Notes under the pieces: model-generated
What the model was told of the DNA's origin: nothing
Seen by the model: the letters and a program-made list of their open reading frames with translations, nothing else
Databases searched by the model: none
Made by a program: the position numbers and the translations under genes
Part shown: piece by piece, positions 52,346-62,919 of the stretch
Position numbering within the stretch: the stretch's first letter is position 1
Layout of the letters: each line of letters begins with the position of its first letter
Source: Sphaerisporangium sp040683095
Lineage (GTDB): Bacteria; Actinomycetota; Actinomycetes; Streptosporangiales; Streptosporangiaceae
Reading direction: 5' to 3'
DNA length: 64,000 nucleotides
Assembly (NCBI RefSeq): GCF_040683095.1
Contig: NZ_JBFBCI010000012.1
Span: forward strand, 92,357 to 156,356

Positions 52346-52786
52346 TCAAGCACGCGACGCCTCGGAACCGGGCACAGGCGCGGCCGGGGCGTTCTTGCCG
52401 GCGTTGACCAGCAGCAGCGCCCATACGATGCGCCCCCGCTCGTCCCCGCGGACCCCGTAGCTGTCGGCCAGAGCGCCGACGATCATCAGACCCCGGCCGC
52501 CCTCCTCATCGTCCTCCGGCGAGAAGACGCTCGGGCCATGTGCCGCACCGGCGTCCACGACACCCAGCCAGACCCGATCGTGCTGAGCGTGGATGAGTAC
52601 TTGGAACTGGCCACCGTACCTGCCGCTGGCGGTGTGCCGGACGGCGTTCGCGGCGAGTTCGCTGACGATGAGCTCGGCCGACTCCACGATCGGCCAGCCT
52701 GCGAGGTAGGTAGTGACGAACCGGCGGGCTTCCCTGACCGAGAGGGAAGTGCCGAGGAATGACCGAGACATGCGCCATGCGCCCAT
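52346..52786 (-). CDS. RsbW-like ATP-binding anti-sigma protein
   Basis: A 146-residue HATPase_c_2 protein. N-box: AELIVSELAANAVRHTASGRYG. G1-like: VWLGVVDAGAAHGPSV. G2: EGGRGLMIVGALADSYGV. These GHKL kinases bind and phosphorylate anti-anti-sigma partners. ATG 52786 or 52771 may start the protein. A CTAGAC box lies just upstream (about 52801). No cognate sigma or anti-anti-sigma gene is adjacent. Confidence 0.83.
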   Translation of the reverse strand: MGAWRMSRSFLGTSLSVREARRFVTTYLAGWPIVESAELIVSELAANAVRHTASGRYGGQFQVLIHAQHDRVWLGVVDAGAAHGPSVFSPEDDEEGGRGLMIVGALADSYGVRGDERGRIVWALLLVNAGKNAPAAPVPGSEASRA

Positions 52787-52879
52787 AGATACGCTCCAAC
52801 GTCTAGAGGGCTATACACCCACGACGCGAGCGTATGACCTGAACTTGATCCTCCTCAAGGAATTCGACGCATAAATGCG

Positions 52880-53759
52880 TCACTTCTCTAGCTGGGCTGC
52901 CAACTTCCGAAAGTCCGCCCCGATTTCGCCCAGAAAATCCCGCAGGTCATCGCCGTACACCGCCGAAGCCGCAAACGCCTCGAAAGCGTCCTCATGCATT
53001 CCAATCTCACCCGGTTCGGTCAACGTGAGATCACCCGTCAGGCTCTCCACCACGCTCACCGCCCCATCAAAGATCGTGAACCCATGCAGCGGAAACGCCG
53101 GCGCCTCCGTCCTCCAGGGCACCACGCCCAGCCGAACATGCGGCAACGTCGACACCTGAACCAACCGATCAAGCTGCGCCAGCATCAACGACGGCGACCC
53201 CGGCCATGTCCGCACCGCCCCCTCCGTCAGCACGTACGCGAACTTCCGGCCCTCCTCAAACAGCACCGCCTGCGCCTCAACACGCACCGCCGCCGCCCTG
53301 ACCGCGTCGTCCTCATCCACATCCCTGCCGACCGCCAACGCCAGTCGCGCGTACTCGGCCGTCTGCAAAAGCGCCGGGATCATCGCCGACGAGAACACCG
53401 CCATCCACTGAGCAGAACGAACCCGGGCAGCATTCGCCGCCTCCCGGCCGGCCAGCCCACCCCGTAACCGCGACACCTCATCCCGCAACCGCGTCAGCAG
53501 CGCGTCCAGCTCGGCACGATCCCTATCTCCGAGCCCCAGAGCAGCCGAAACCCGCTCAACAGTCTCCGGCGTAGGAAGAAGCTGCCCCGTCTCCATCCGC
53601 GAGATCGTCGGCTGCCCCACCTGCGCCCGCTGAGCCAACTCCTTCCCGGTCAGCCCAGCATCCCGACGCAGCCGCCGAAACAGCTCCCCCAACCCCCGCA
53701 ACCGATCCCGCCGCTCCTCCACACCCAGCGTTCTACCACGCTCACCCAGCTCGCTTACT
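52880..53759 (-). CDS. XRE family transcriptional regulator with DUF5753 domain
   Basis: About 292 residues. The HTH is GELFRRLRRDAGLTGKELAQRAQVGQPTISRMETGQ (about 18-53). The DUF5753 region has SAMIPALLQTAEYARLALAVG, RVEAQAVLFEEGRKFAYVLTEGAVRT and STLPHVRLGVVPWRTEAPAFPLHGFTIFD. The start is near GTG 53759 (SELGERGRTLG); the frame extends upstream to 53857. No DUF397 partner is adjacent. The 404-base region to 54164 separates it from the restriction operon. Confidence 0.85.
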
Positions 53760-54163
53760 GACGACCGGTCTTTCCCAAGGTTGCACCTGCCAAGGGGGAC
53801 CCACGTAGGGCGCGAACAGGCTCGATATTTGGATTTTGGCCGGACCGAAATAGCCAACGAGTTCCACAGCCAAAACCCGGTCGACTCACGGACCGCCGCA
53901 TCAGCTTTTCGCCAACTTGGACAATAAGGATGACCTGCGAGGACGACTCTATGCGCTCACCGTCCACACCATAGCAACACACAGCAATCCGGATAGACAG
54001 GATGAATCACCCGAAAACGTTGATGTATCGCCGTTCGTCGCCCTAAGGCTCTTATCGCTCATACGTGGCAGACAAGATCACAGCTTTGCTTCTTTCTAGT
54101 CATTTGCAGACCCTGTCTATAAGATTTTGTTCGACTTGTGGAAACTTTCCTTGGAGGCGGCGA
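53760..54163. promoter_or_regulatory. Upstream region of the restriction operon
   Basis: No gene is supported in these 404 bases. GC content is lower than average, especially 53890-54130. TATAAGAT at about 54118-54125 is a plausible -10-like element some 40 bases before the res GTG, but no -35 partner is clear. GGAGG at 54153-54157 is the ribosome-binding site of res. Confidence 0.35.
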
Positions 54164-57100
54164 GTGGCCGATCGTGTCATCGACAATCCCATCATCAACT
54201 CGCCATACCTTCCACCGACAAGACACTTCAAGTTCGACAACAACGGCATCACCGAGGAAATCCTCAAGGGCCGCCGGCCAAGCTCCTACTTCGTCCCGGT
54301 GCCGAGGGCACGCAAAAGCAGCGTGCAGGTCGAGCTTGACCTCCCTGAGCTCGGGCTGACCGGAGACCAGATCGAGCAGAACCACTTCGTCAACTCCGTC
54401 CGGGGCCGGGTCGACCGCTGGCGGGCCATCGGATACCCGCACGTCACCGCGACATCGCGCCGTCTGCTGGAGTACTGGAGCGATCCAGAGCGCAACAATC
54501 CGATCCTGTTCTGCCAGCGCGAGGCCGCCGAGACGGCGATCTATCTCGCCGAGGCCGTGCACAAGGACGGGGACGCCTCGATCCCAAACAAGCTGGCCGA
54601 GCTCAACAAGGAGTACAACGACGATCTCAGCCGGGTCGCACTGAAGATGGCTACTGGCGCGGGCAAGACCGTCGTGATGGCGATGCTCATCGCCTGGCAG
54701 ACACTCAACAAAGTCGAGTCCCCGAACGACAAGCGGTTCGCCAAGCGATTCCTCGTCGTCGCTCCCGGCATCACCATTCGCGATCGGCTCCGCGTGCTGC
54801 TCCCCGAGGACGACGACAACTACTTCCGGATGCGCGACCTGGTTCCCCCTGACCTGTACGGCAGGCTCGCTCAGGCGAAGATCGCGATCACAAACTTTCA
54901 CGCCTTCCAGCGTAGGGAGACCAAGCTCGGCCAAGGGGTCGCCAAGACCACCAAGGAGCTTCTGGCCGGCTACTCCGGTGCACCGAGCCCGTTCCGGGAG
55001 AGCGTGGGCCAGATGGTCACCCGGGTCTGCCGGGAGCTGGGAGGCAGCTCGGAAATCGTCGTCCTCAACGACGAGGCCCACCACTGCTACCGCGACCGCA
55101 TCGACAACCCGGACGAAGATGCCAAGGAAGCGCTGAAGGGGGAGGATAAGAAGGAGGCCGATTCTCGCAACGAGAAGGCCCGGGTCTGGTTCCACGGCCT
55201 GCGGGCCGTCAAGGCGAAGCTCGGCGTGAAAACCGTTTACGACCTCTCCGCCACCCCGTTCTTCTTGTCCGGCTCCGGCTACAAGGAGGGCACGCTCTTC
55301 CCCTGGGTGGTCAGCGACTTCTCTCTGGTCGACGCCATCGAGTCGGGCATCGTAAAGATCCCCCGTGTTCCGGTGGACGACAACCGCTCGTCCGACGACG
55401 TGACCTACCTCCATTTGTGGCAGAACATCAGCAACGAACTCCCGAAGAAAGGCCGCAAGGACGCGACCGTCTCCGCCGAGCATCTGCCGCCGGCCCTCGA
55501 AGGCGCCCTGCACAGCCTCTACGGCTCGTACGAAAAGGCGTACCGGTCGTGGAGGGAGTCCGAGGCGTCGAAGAACGGCGACCCGCCCCCGGTGTTCATC
55601 GTGGTGTGCAACAACACCACGGTCTCCAAGATGGTGTTCGACTGGATCGCCGGCTGGGACAGGCAGGTGGACGATGAGACCACCGTCGCGGTGCGCGGCA
55701 ACCTCCCGCTGTTCTCCAACGTCGACGACGACCATGATTGGCGGCATCGCCCGCCCACCATCCTTGTCGACTCCGAGCAGTTCGAAAGAGGCGAACTGAC
55801 CAAGGAGTTTCACCAGGCGCTCGCGCACGAGATCGATGAGTTTAAGCAGGAGTACGCCCGCCGTTTCACCGGGCGCAGCGCCGACAAGGTGGACGACGCT
55901 GAGATTCTGCGTGAGGTGATGAACACCGTCGGCAAGAAGGGCAAGCTGGGCGAGCACGTCCGTTGCGTGGTCAGCGTCTCAATGCTGACCGAGGGCTGGG
56001 ATGCCAACACCGTTACCCACATCTTGGGCGTCCGGGCTTTCGGCACCCAGCTTCTCTGCGAGCAGGTGGTCGGGCGAGGGCTGCGCCGCCGCTCCTACGC
56101 AGTCGACGAGAACGGATTCTTCACGCCCGAGTACGCCGACGTGTACGGCGTTCCGTTCCAGTTCATCCCCACGGTCGGCAAGACCAGAGACCTAAAGATT
56201 AAGCAGACCCGCCGGGTGCACGCCCTACCCGACCGGGGGCGTGCGGAGATCATCTTTCCACGACTGGTTGGGTACCGCATCGAGTTGCCCGACGAGGAGA
56301 TGATCCCTAGCTTTGACGCCGAGAGCCGGATGGCGCTCAACACCGACGTGATCCCGACTCTCACCGAGGTGGCTGGCATCGTCGGTGAGAAACGAACCGA
56401 CCTTCTGGACAAGTTGCGCGCGAAACGGAAGCAGGAGGTTGCCTTCGAGGTCGCCAAGCGCACCACCGAGAACTACCTCGCGGACCCTGGCGACCGGAAG
56501 CCCTGGCTTTTCCCTCCGGTGCTCGACATCACCAAGCAGTGGTTGGATGAGTGCGTCGACCTCGAAGGGGATGCCTTCCTCGGCATGCTTTGCCTGTCGG
56601 AGCTCACGGACCAGGCCGCGCGGCGCATCAAGGAGTCGATCCTCACCCAGAAGGGCAGCCGTCGGCCGAAGGTGCTGCCGATCTTCCGGCCGTTCGACCA
56701 TGTGGGCTCCACAGAGGACGTCGACTTCTTCACCTCCAAGTACGTGTACGCGACGGCTGAGGAGAAGAGCCACGTCAACTTCGTCGTGTTGGACGGGCCG
56801 CAGGGCAACACCTGGGAGGAGAAGGTCGCAAGGACCCTGGAGGCGATGCCGGAGGTCGCGGCCTACGTGAAGAACGACCACCTCGGCTTCGCAGTCCCGT
56901 ACGCAATCAAGGGACGAAGCCACCAGTACTTCCCGGACTTTCTGGTTCGACTCGCGCCCCGCAATGGTGACGACTTGGTGCACACCCTGATCGTCGAGGT
57001 GTCGGGGAGCCACAAGCCGGCCGAGCCCACCAAGGAGAAGGCCGCGACCGCCCGCAACCGTTGGGTGCCAGCGGTCAATAACCACGGCGGCTTCGGCCGG

Positions 57101-57274
57101 TGGAGCTACTGCGTGCTGAAGGACCCCGACCGGTTCCGGTCAGATCTCGAATCCGCGGTCCGGGGTCTGTATGGGAGGACCGGAGCAAGCGCCGAGGCCG
57201 GACCCGACTGGGACGGGGCTGCCTGGGACACCGAGGACGACACGTTGCTGGTCAACACGGGAGAAGGAGCATAA
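54164..57274 (+). CDS. Type III-like restriction endonuclease, helicase-nuclease (Res)
   Basis: A 1036-residue DEAD-type helicase nuclease. Walker A is MATGAGKT (about 162-169), motif II is LNDEAHHCY (about 301-309), motif III is LSATPFFLSGSGY, and motif V/VI is SMLTEGWDANTVTHILG and QVVGRGLRRRSY. The C-terminal nuclease region contains YFPDFLVRL and LIVEVSGS (PD...E.S). It belongs to the BPTD_3080-style type III Res class, which pairs with an adjacent N6-adenine methyltransferase and cuts unmodified DNA. The GTG at 54164 is set by GGAGG at 54153. First gene of the operon. Confidence 0.87.
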   Translation: MADRVIDNPIINSPYLPPTRHFKFDNNGITEEILKGRRPSSYFVPVPRARKSSVQVELDLPELGLTGDQIEQNHFVNSVRGRVDRWRAIGYPHVTATSRRLLEYWSDPERNNPILFCQREAAETAIYLAEAVHKDGDASIPNKLAELNKEYNDDLSRVALKMATGAGKTVVMAMLIAWQTLNKVESPNDKRFAKRFLVVAPGITIRDRLRVLLPEDDDNYFRMRDLVPPDLYGRLAQAKIAITNFHAFQRRETKLGQGVAKTTKELLAGYSGAPSPFRESVGQMVTRVCRELGGSSEIVVLNDEAHHCYRDRIDNPDEDAKEALKGEDKKEADSRNEKARVWFHGLRAVKAKLGVKTVYDLSATPFFLSGSGYKEGTLFPWVVSDFSLVDAIESGIVKIPRVPVDDNRSSDDVTYLHLWQNISNELPKKGRKDATVSAEHLPPALEGALHSLYGSYEKAYRSWRESEASKNGDPPPVFIVVCNNTTVSKMVFDWIAGWDRQVDDETTVAVRGNLPLFSNVDDDHDWRHRPPTILVDSEQFERGELTKEFHQALAHEIDEFKQEYARRFTGRSADKVDDAEILREVMNTVGKKGKLGEHVRCVVSVSMLTEGWDANTVTHILGVRAFGTQLLCEQVVGRGLRRRSYAVDENGFFTPEYADVYGVPFQFIPTVGKTRDLKIKQTRRVHALPDRGRAEIIFPRLVGYRIELPDEEMIPSFDAESRMALNTDVIPTLTEVAGIVGEKRTDLLDKLRAKRKQEVAFEVAKRTTENYLADPGDRKPWLFPPVLDITKQWLDECVDLEGDAFLGMLCLSELTDQAARRIKESILTQKGSRRPKVLPIFRPFDHVGSTEDVDFFTSKYVYATAEEKSHVNFVVLDGPQGNTWEEKVARTLEAMPEVAAYVKNDHLGFAVPYAIKGRSHQYFPDFLVRLAPRNGDDLVHTLIVEVSGSHKPAEPTKEKAATARNRWVPAVNNHGGFGRWSYCVLKDPDRFRSDLESAVRGLYGRTGASAEAGPDWDGAAWDTEDDTLLVNTGEGA

Positions 57275-57276
57275 GC

Positions 57277-59946
57277 GTGGCAGTGAAGAACTCCGGACCC
57301 ACTCCGGTCGAGGCGATCAAGCACGAGGACAAGCGGGTCAACATCCCCACCGCGGACTCCCACGACCTGCTCGACGAGGAGGCGGCGCAGCCAGCCATGC
57401 TGTTGTATCCGCGCAACCCGGAACTCGACCCTCAGCTGGTCTGGAAGGGCAAGGACGAGCAGGATGCGGACGATTTCGTGGTCGACGCGCCGCCGATCTA
57501 CATCCAGGAAAAGATCGACCCACGGGTGCTCATCGAGAACCTCCGCCGCACCGCCGAGCGGCCCGACGAGAAGCCGGAGCTCACGCTCTTCGACACCTTC
57601 GACGGGCTCGACGGCATGGACCTGATCGAGTTCTACCAGCACGAGGCCAACTGGTCGAACCGCATGATCCTCGGCGACTCACTGCAGGTCATGGGCTCAC
57701 TCGCGGAGAAGGAGAACCTCCGCGGCAAGGTCCAGATGATCTACATCGACCCGCCATACGGCATCAAGTTCGGGTCCAACTTTCAAGCTTCCACCGGCAA
57801 GCGAGACGTGAGAGACGGCAAACTTGAAGATGTAACTCGTGAAGCAGAACAGATCAAAGCCTTTCGTGACACATGGCAACTGGGAATTCACTCTTATCTG
57901 GGCTACCTGCGACATCGTCTGATACTAGCGCGCGACCTCCTCACTCCATCCGGCTCGACATTTGTGCAGATAGGGGACGAAAACGTTCATCTAGTCCGGG
58001 CACTTATGGATGAAGTGTTCGGTAGCGACAATTTTTGCTCTTTGATCACTTTCAAGACGACATCCGGCGCTGGAAGCTTCGCGGGCGGCACTAATGTGCT
58101 GTCCGCTGTCAGCAGTTACGTTCTCTGGTACGCGCGAGATGTGAACCTTATCAAGTACCGAACTCTTTATCGCCAGAAACAGTTCGCTGGAGTTGAAGGA
58201 ACGGCGTACACGTTCGTGGAGGAACCCGACGGAACGCGCCGCCGGATGACCGCCGCAGAATCAAAGACCGGAGATGTGATAGGTCGCGTCTTCCGCAAGG
58301 ATCAGACCACATCTCAGACTACACGGATTGGACAGACAACCGTATTTCCCGTAGAAATTCCGGAAGGTGTTTTCACACCAACCAAAGGCGGATGGAAGAC
58401 AAATCGGAGTGGAATGGACAAACTTCAGTTATCTAATCGGCTAACCGGAGCCGCCCGTACTTTATATTATGTCCGGTACTTCGACGACTTTCCCGCCTTT
58501 CCGTATAACAACTTTTGGGACGATACCACCACGGCAGGGTTTGGTGATCCCAAAGTTTACGTCGTTCAGACAAACACTAAGGTTGTTGAGCGATGCATGC
58601 TCATGACAACGGACCCAGGGGACCTCGTTCTCGACCCCACGTGCGGCTCGGGTACTACCGCTTACGTAGCGGAAGAGTGGGGGCGGCGCTGGATCACATT
58701 GGATACATCGCGTGTAGCCTTAGCGCTTGCGCGCCAACGAATAATGGCGGCGAAGTATCCGCTTTATCTCTTGGCAGATTCTAACGAAGGAAGACTTCAG
58801 GAGGCCAAGCTAACCGGGCAATCTCCGACGAATGAATTACCCAAGGGCGATATACGTAGAGGCTTTGTTTATAAGAGAGTGCCTCACGTCACACTCAAGT
58901 CCATCGCGAATAACCCTGACATCAAGGAAGGGATGACTCGCGAGGAGATCGACGCGGCGATCAAGCGGCATTCAGAACAGGAGCTGCTTTATGACCAGCC
59001 ATATGAGGACAAGAAGAAGATCCGGGTAGCCGGCCCGTTCACCGTTGAGAGCCTGTCACCGCACAAGACGGTCCCGACCGCCGCGCAGACTGGGACGGAG
59101 CATGCGGCCGAGCAGGAGGAATCCTCGAACTTCGAGCAGTCCATCCTCGACAACCTGGCCAAAGCCGGGGTGCAGAATGGGCGGAAAAACGAGCGGCTGG
59201 AGTTCGAATCACTGACCCCTTTCGCCGGGACGCTGATCCAGGCCGAGGGCATTCGCAAGAATGGCCAGGACGGCACCCCGCAGCGGATCGCGGTCAGCAT
59301 CGGCCCGCAGTATGGCACCGTCGACCCAGGCTGGATCCGCCGGGCCGCCCGCGAGTCGATCCGGGGCATGGGCTTCGACCTGCTCATTATCTGCGCCTTC
59401 GCGTTCGACCCGCAGGCGGTAAAAACCACCGAGGAGTTCAAGCCAAGCGCCGAGGACTTCGCTTCGGTGCAGGAGGAGCGCAAGCTTGGAAGGCTGCCGA
59501 TCCTGCTGGTCCGGATGAACTCCGACCTGGTCATGGCTGATGTGCTGAAGAGGACCGGCACCGGCAACCTCTTCATGGTGTTCGGCGAGCCTGACATCGA
59601 CATCCAATCGATGGATGAGGGCGTGCTCGTGGAGATCCGCGGCATCGACGTCTATGACCCGACCCGAGGCGCGATCCGCTCTAGCGACACGGGAGAGATC
59701 GCGCTCTGGATGATCGACACCAACTACGACGGCGAGTCGTTCTTCGTCCGGCACTGTTACTTCACCGGCGGCAGCGATCCGTACACGAGGCTGAAAAAGG
59801 CGCTCAAGGCCGAGATCAACGAGGCGGCCTGGGCATCGCTGTACACCACGCGGTCTCTACCGTTCCGCCCACCGGACACCGGCAAGATCGCGGTGAAGGT
59901 CATCAACCACTACGGCGACGAGGTGCTCCAAGTCTACGACGTATGA
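57277..59946 (+). CDS. Site-specific adenine DNA methyltransferase (Mod)
   Basis: An 889-residue beta-class methyltransferase. The DPPY catalytic motif IYIDPPYGIKFG (about 155-166) precedes the SAM-binding DPTCGSGTTAYVAEEWGRRW (about 452-471), the order of beta-class enzymes such as type III Mod. The GTG at 57277 starts two bases after res. GC content drops sharply between about 57780 and 58900 (residues 165-545), which covers the probable target-recognition domain, while both ends are high-GC. The C-terminal part (SIGPQYGTVDPGWIRRA) is a conserved extension of this class. Confidence 0.9.
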   Translation: MAVKNSGPTPVEAIKHEDKRVNIPTADSHDLLDEEAAQPAMLLYPRNPELDPQLVWKGKDEQDADDFVVDAPPIYIQEKIDPRVLIENLRRTAERPDEKPELTLFDTFDGLDGMDLIEFYQHEANWSNRMILGDSLQVMGSLAEKENLRGKVQMIYIDPPYGIKFGSNFQASTGKRDVRDGKLEDVTREAEQIKAFRDTWQLGIHSYLGYLRHRLILARDLLTPSGSTFVQIGDENVHLVRALMDEVFGSDNFCSLITFKTTSGAGSFAGGTNVLSAVSSYVLWYARDVNLIKYRTLYRQKQFAGVEGTAYTFVEEPDGTRRRMTAAESKTGDVIGRVFRKDQTTSQTTRIGQTTVFPVEIPEGVFTPTKGGWKTNRSGMDKLQLSNRLTGAARTLYYVRYFDDFPAFPYNNFWDDTTTAGFGDPKVYVVQTNTKVVERCMLMTTDPGDLVLDPTCGSGTTAYVAEEWGRRWITLDTSRVALALARQRIMAAKYPLYLLADSNEGRLQEAKLTGQSPTNELPKGDIRRGFVYKRVPHVTLKSIANNPDIKEGMTREEIDAAIKRHSEQELLYDQPYEDKKKIRVAGPFTVESLSPHKTVPTAAQTGTEHAAEQEESSNFEQSILDNLAKAGVQNGRKNERLEFESLTPFAGTLIQAEGIRKNGQDGTPQRIAVSIGPQYGTVDPGWIRRAARESIRGMGFDLLIICAFAFDPQAVKTTEEFKPSAEDFASVQEERKLGRLPILLVRMNSDLVMADVLKRTGTGNLFMVFGEPDIDIQSMDEGVLVEIRGIDVYDPTRGAIRSSDTGEIALWMIDTNYDGESFFVRHCYFTGGSDPYTRLKKALKAEINEAAWASLYTTRSLPFRPPDTGKIAVKVINHYGDEVLQVYDV

Positions 59947-60012
59947 CCGAGTGTCCCGGCGCGGTAGCCGTACGAATCCAAAATTGTCGGTGGTGGGGGT
60001 CAAGGTAGGCGC

Positions 60013-62890
60013 ATGAAGTACACGGATGCTCAACGGGAAGCCCTCGCCACCCTCGACGATCCGCTGCTGATCGTGGCATGCGCCGGCTCGGGCAAGACCC
60101 AGGTGATCTCGCAGCGGATCGTCGAGATCCTGCGCCGGCCCCAGGTTCAGCCGCGTAACATCGTCGCCTTCACTTTCACCAAGAAGGCGGCTGCCGAGCT
60201 GCAGGAGCGGGTCACCGATCTCGTCAATGACGAGCTGGGCTTCCTGCCCGGCTTAGCGGAGATGTTCATCGGCACCATGCACGCCTACGCGCTCGACGCC
60301 ATGCAACAGCACGTGCCTGAGACGTTTAAGTATGGCGTGCTGGATGACATCCAGACCCGGCTGTTCATCGACCGCAACAGCTCCAAGAGCGAGCTCACTC
60401 GCACCACCGCACTGGTCCAGGGCAACCCCAGGCTGCTGAAGCGCTACGTGAACTCCGGCCTCTACATGCAGGTGCTCGGCATCCTTCGCGAAGACGACGT
60501 CGACCAGTCTGTGCTCCCGCCGGATCTGGTCGAGAATCTGGAGGGTTACCGGCAGCTGCTGCACGCGCACCGCTACTTCGACTACACCGAACAGCTCCGC
60601 ACGATCGTCGACCTGCTTGGCGAGGACCCGGCCGACCCGATGGCTGGCGCGCTGGTCCGCCATGTCCGGGACAACCTCCGTTACCTCGTTGTGGACGAGT
60701 ACCAGGACACCAACCCCATCCAGGAGCAGCTCATCCAGCGGCTCACCCGCTGGGGCGCGAACCTCTGCGTGGTCGGCGACGACGACCAGACGATCTACCA
60801 GTGGCGGGGTAGCGCGGTTTCCGGAATCCTGACGTTCGCCAACCGGATGCCGGGAGTGCGCAAGGTCACCTTGGACGACAACTTCCGTTCCAGCGTCGGC
60901 GTCGTCTCGCTCGGCCGGAGCATCGCCGAGCGCAACGCCGGCCGCAGGCTACCAAAGAAGATGGTCGCCTCCGGCCACCAGCGGTTCGAGCGAGGCGACC
61001 TCCTCGCCTTAGCCTTCGACGACGCCGAAGCCGAAGCGCAGTGGATCTGCGACCGCATCCAGCATATGCGTGGCCTGCCCTTCCAAGACGCCCCCGATGC
61101 CGAGCCTCGCGGGCTGTCCTACTCGGACTTCGCCGTCCTGTTCCGCAGCGTGAGCAAGGATGCCGGGTCGCTGGTCGAGGAGCTGAAGCGTCGTGACATC
61201 CCCTACGTCATCAAGGGCCTTGCCCGGCTATTCGAGGCCCCCGAGGTCCAGGCGTGCGTCAAGCTCTTCGAGTACCTGACCGGCCAGACAGCCAATGGGA
61301 CACCGGTGACCGAGGAGGATCTGTGTGACGCCTGGCTGGATGCGCGGCTCGGTCTTGACTACCCCCGACTCGACAGAGGGCTGGACGTGCTCGACCGGGC
61401 GAAAGCACTCAACCTGAAGCGTCACCCCAAGCGCACCTTTACGCTGCAGCAGATCTACGTCGACTTCCTTAGCGAGATTCAGATCCGGGAGGAGCAGATC
61501 CCCGGTGACGTGACCCGGGGCGAGCTGGTCTTCTACAACCTGGGCAAGTTCAGCAAGGTCATCTCGACCTTCGAGCAGATCAACTACCGCAGCTCGTTCG
61601 AGTCGCTGTACGGCAACTTCGTGAACTGGCTCACCCACCAGGCCCCGGGCTACTACGCCGAGAGTGATGCCGACGTTGGCTACGCCACGCCTGACGCGGT
61701 CACCATCGCGACCGTGCACCAAGCCAAGGGCATGCAGTGGCCGGCCGTCTTCGTCCCCGCCATGCGGAAGAACCGGTTCCCCGGTACTAAAGGGAAACGT
61801 GGTTACTGGACCACGGAAATGGCATCGCCGCAGGTCAGGGCTTCGAAATTGTCCAGTAGCATAGTTTCTCATTAGTAAGCGTCAGGGCGGGCTCAACGCC
61901 TTTCACGTCATCCCCGCCGAGGCCGTTCCTGACGCCGACCGCTACCGGGGGACCGAAGACGATGAGGTGCGACTGTTCTACGTCGCGGTGACCCGTGCCC
62001 AGAAGTATTTGGCGGTGACGTACTCGCCGGGCAACAGCCAGATGTACCGAAACCAATCGGACTTCTACACCTTCACTACCCGCAACGCCTACGTCCTCAC
62101 CGCGGAGACGCCCCTGCCAGACGAGCGTCTGGAGCCTCGTGCTCGTCACGAGGTCCCCGAGGTCACGCTGAGCTTCAGCGAGCTGAAGTACCTCTTCGAG
62201 TGCCCTTACCAGTTCAAGCTGCGGTTCCTCTACGGCTTCGACGTCCCGATCCGTGAGGAGCTCGGCTACGGCAAGTCCCTGCACGACGTGATGGCCGAGA
62301 TCCACAAGCGGGCCATCGACGGGGATCTCGTTGACGACGTCGAAGTCGAGGACCTCGTTGACCGTCACCTCCACGCCCCGTTCGCTGGCGACGTGCTCAA
62401 GGGGCAGCTCCGCAACGCCGCGCTTGGCGCCGTCCGGCGTTACCTGCGGGAGAATGGCGACCAGCTCTCGAAGACGCTCTACTCGGAGCAGCCGATCCGG
62501 GTTCACGTCGCCTCAGGCGTGACGGTCGACGGGCGGATCGACCTCATCAGGCGTCTCGACACCGACGAAACCTCCATCGTCGACTTCAAGTCGACACAGC
62601 GCGCACAGACCGAGGACATCACCCGAGACCAACTTCATGTATACGCCGCCGGCTATGAGGAGCTGACCGGGAAGCGCGCCGATCTGATCGAGGTACTAAA
62701 CCTCGACGATCGCGCCGATAGCAAGCGGGAGGTCGTGAACGCCCAGCTCCTCGGCGACATCCGCAATAAGATCCGCGACGCGGGAAACGCGCTCCGAGAA
62801 AATAACATGCCGCGCCACTCTGCCTGGTGCACGGCCTGCGACCGTTGCGACCTCGTCGGCGTATGCCGGGATAGGCAACATTCCCTATGA
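60013..62890 (+). pseudogene. UvrD-type helicase with Fe-S PD-(D/E)XK nuclease, split by a small transposon
   Basis: The N-terminal part (60013-61786) is a UvrD/Rep-type helicase: Walker A ACAGSGKT (about 24-31), motif II YLVVDEYQDTNP and DDDQTIYQWRGSA, ending VFVPAMRKNRFPG. The frame then hits the 89-bp element and runs to a stop at 61875. After it, KRQGGLNAFHVIPAEAVP and EVRLFYVAVTRAQK complete helicase motif VI. A Cas4/AddB-like nuclease follows (ECPYQFKL, GRIDLI, SIVDFKST) with Cys cluster CTACDRC and GVC. Excising the element gives one continuous protein of about 929 residues. Confidence 0.87.
61787..61875. mobile_element. 89-bp TA-inserting MITE (IS630/Tc1-like)
   Basis: It is flanked by TA on both sides (61785-61786 and 61876-61877). 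The ends are inverted repeats: counting the TA, TACTAAAGGGAAAC at the left matches TACTAATGAGAAAC read from the right, and GTTACTGGAC matches GCTACTGGAC further in; about 21 of 27 positions agree. The element carries stop codons in the host frame and no coding capacity. TA duplication and small size are typical of IS630/Tc1-mariner-derived MITEs. Removing it with one TA joins GGT to AAG CGT, restoring the conserved helicase sequence. Confidence 0.85.
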
Positions 62891-62919
62891 TGCAACTGCG
62901 GCACATCGCGGAGATTTAA

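Noticed and set aside
54059..55957. Open frame of 632 codons on the minus strand
   Set aside because: Antisense of the Res gene; helicase motifs are only on the plus strand.
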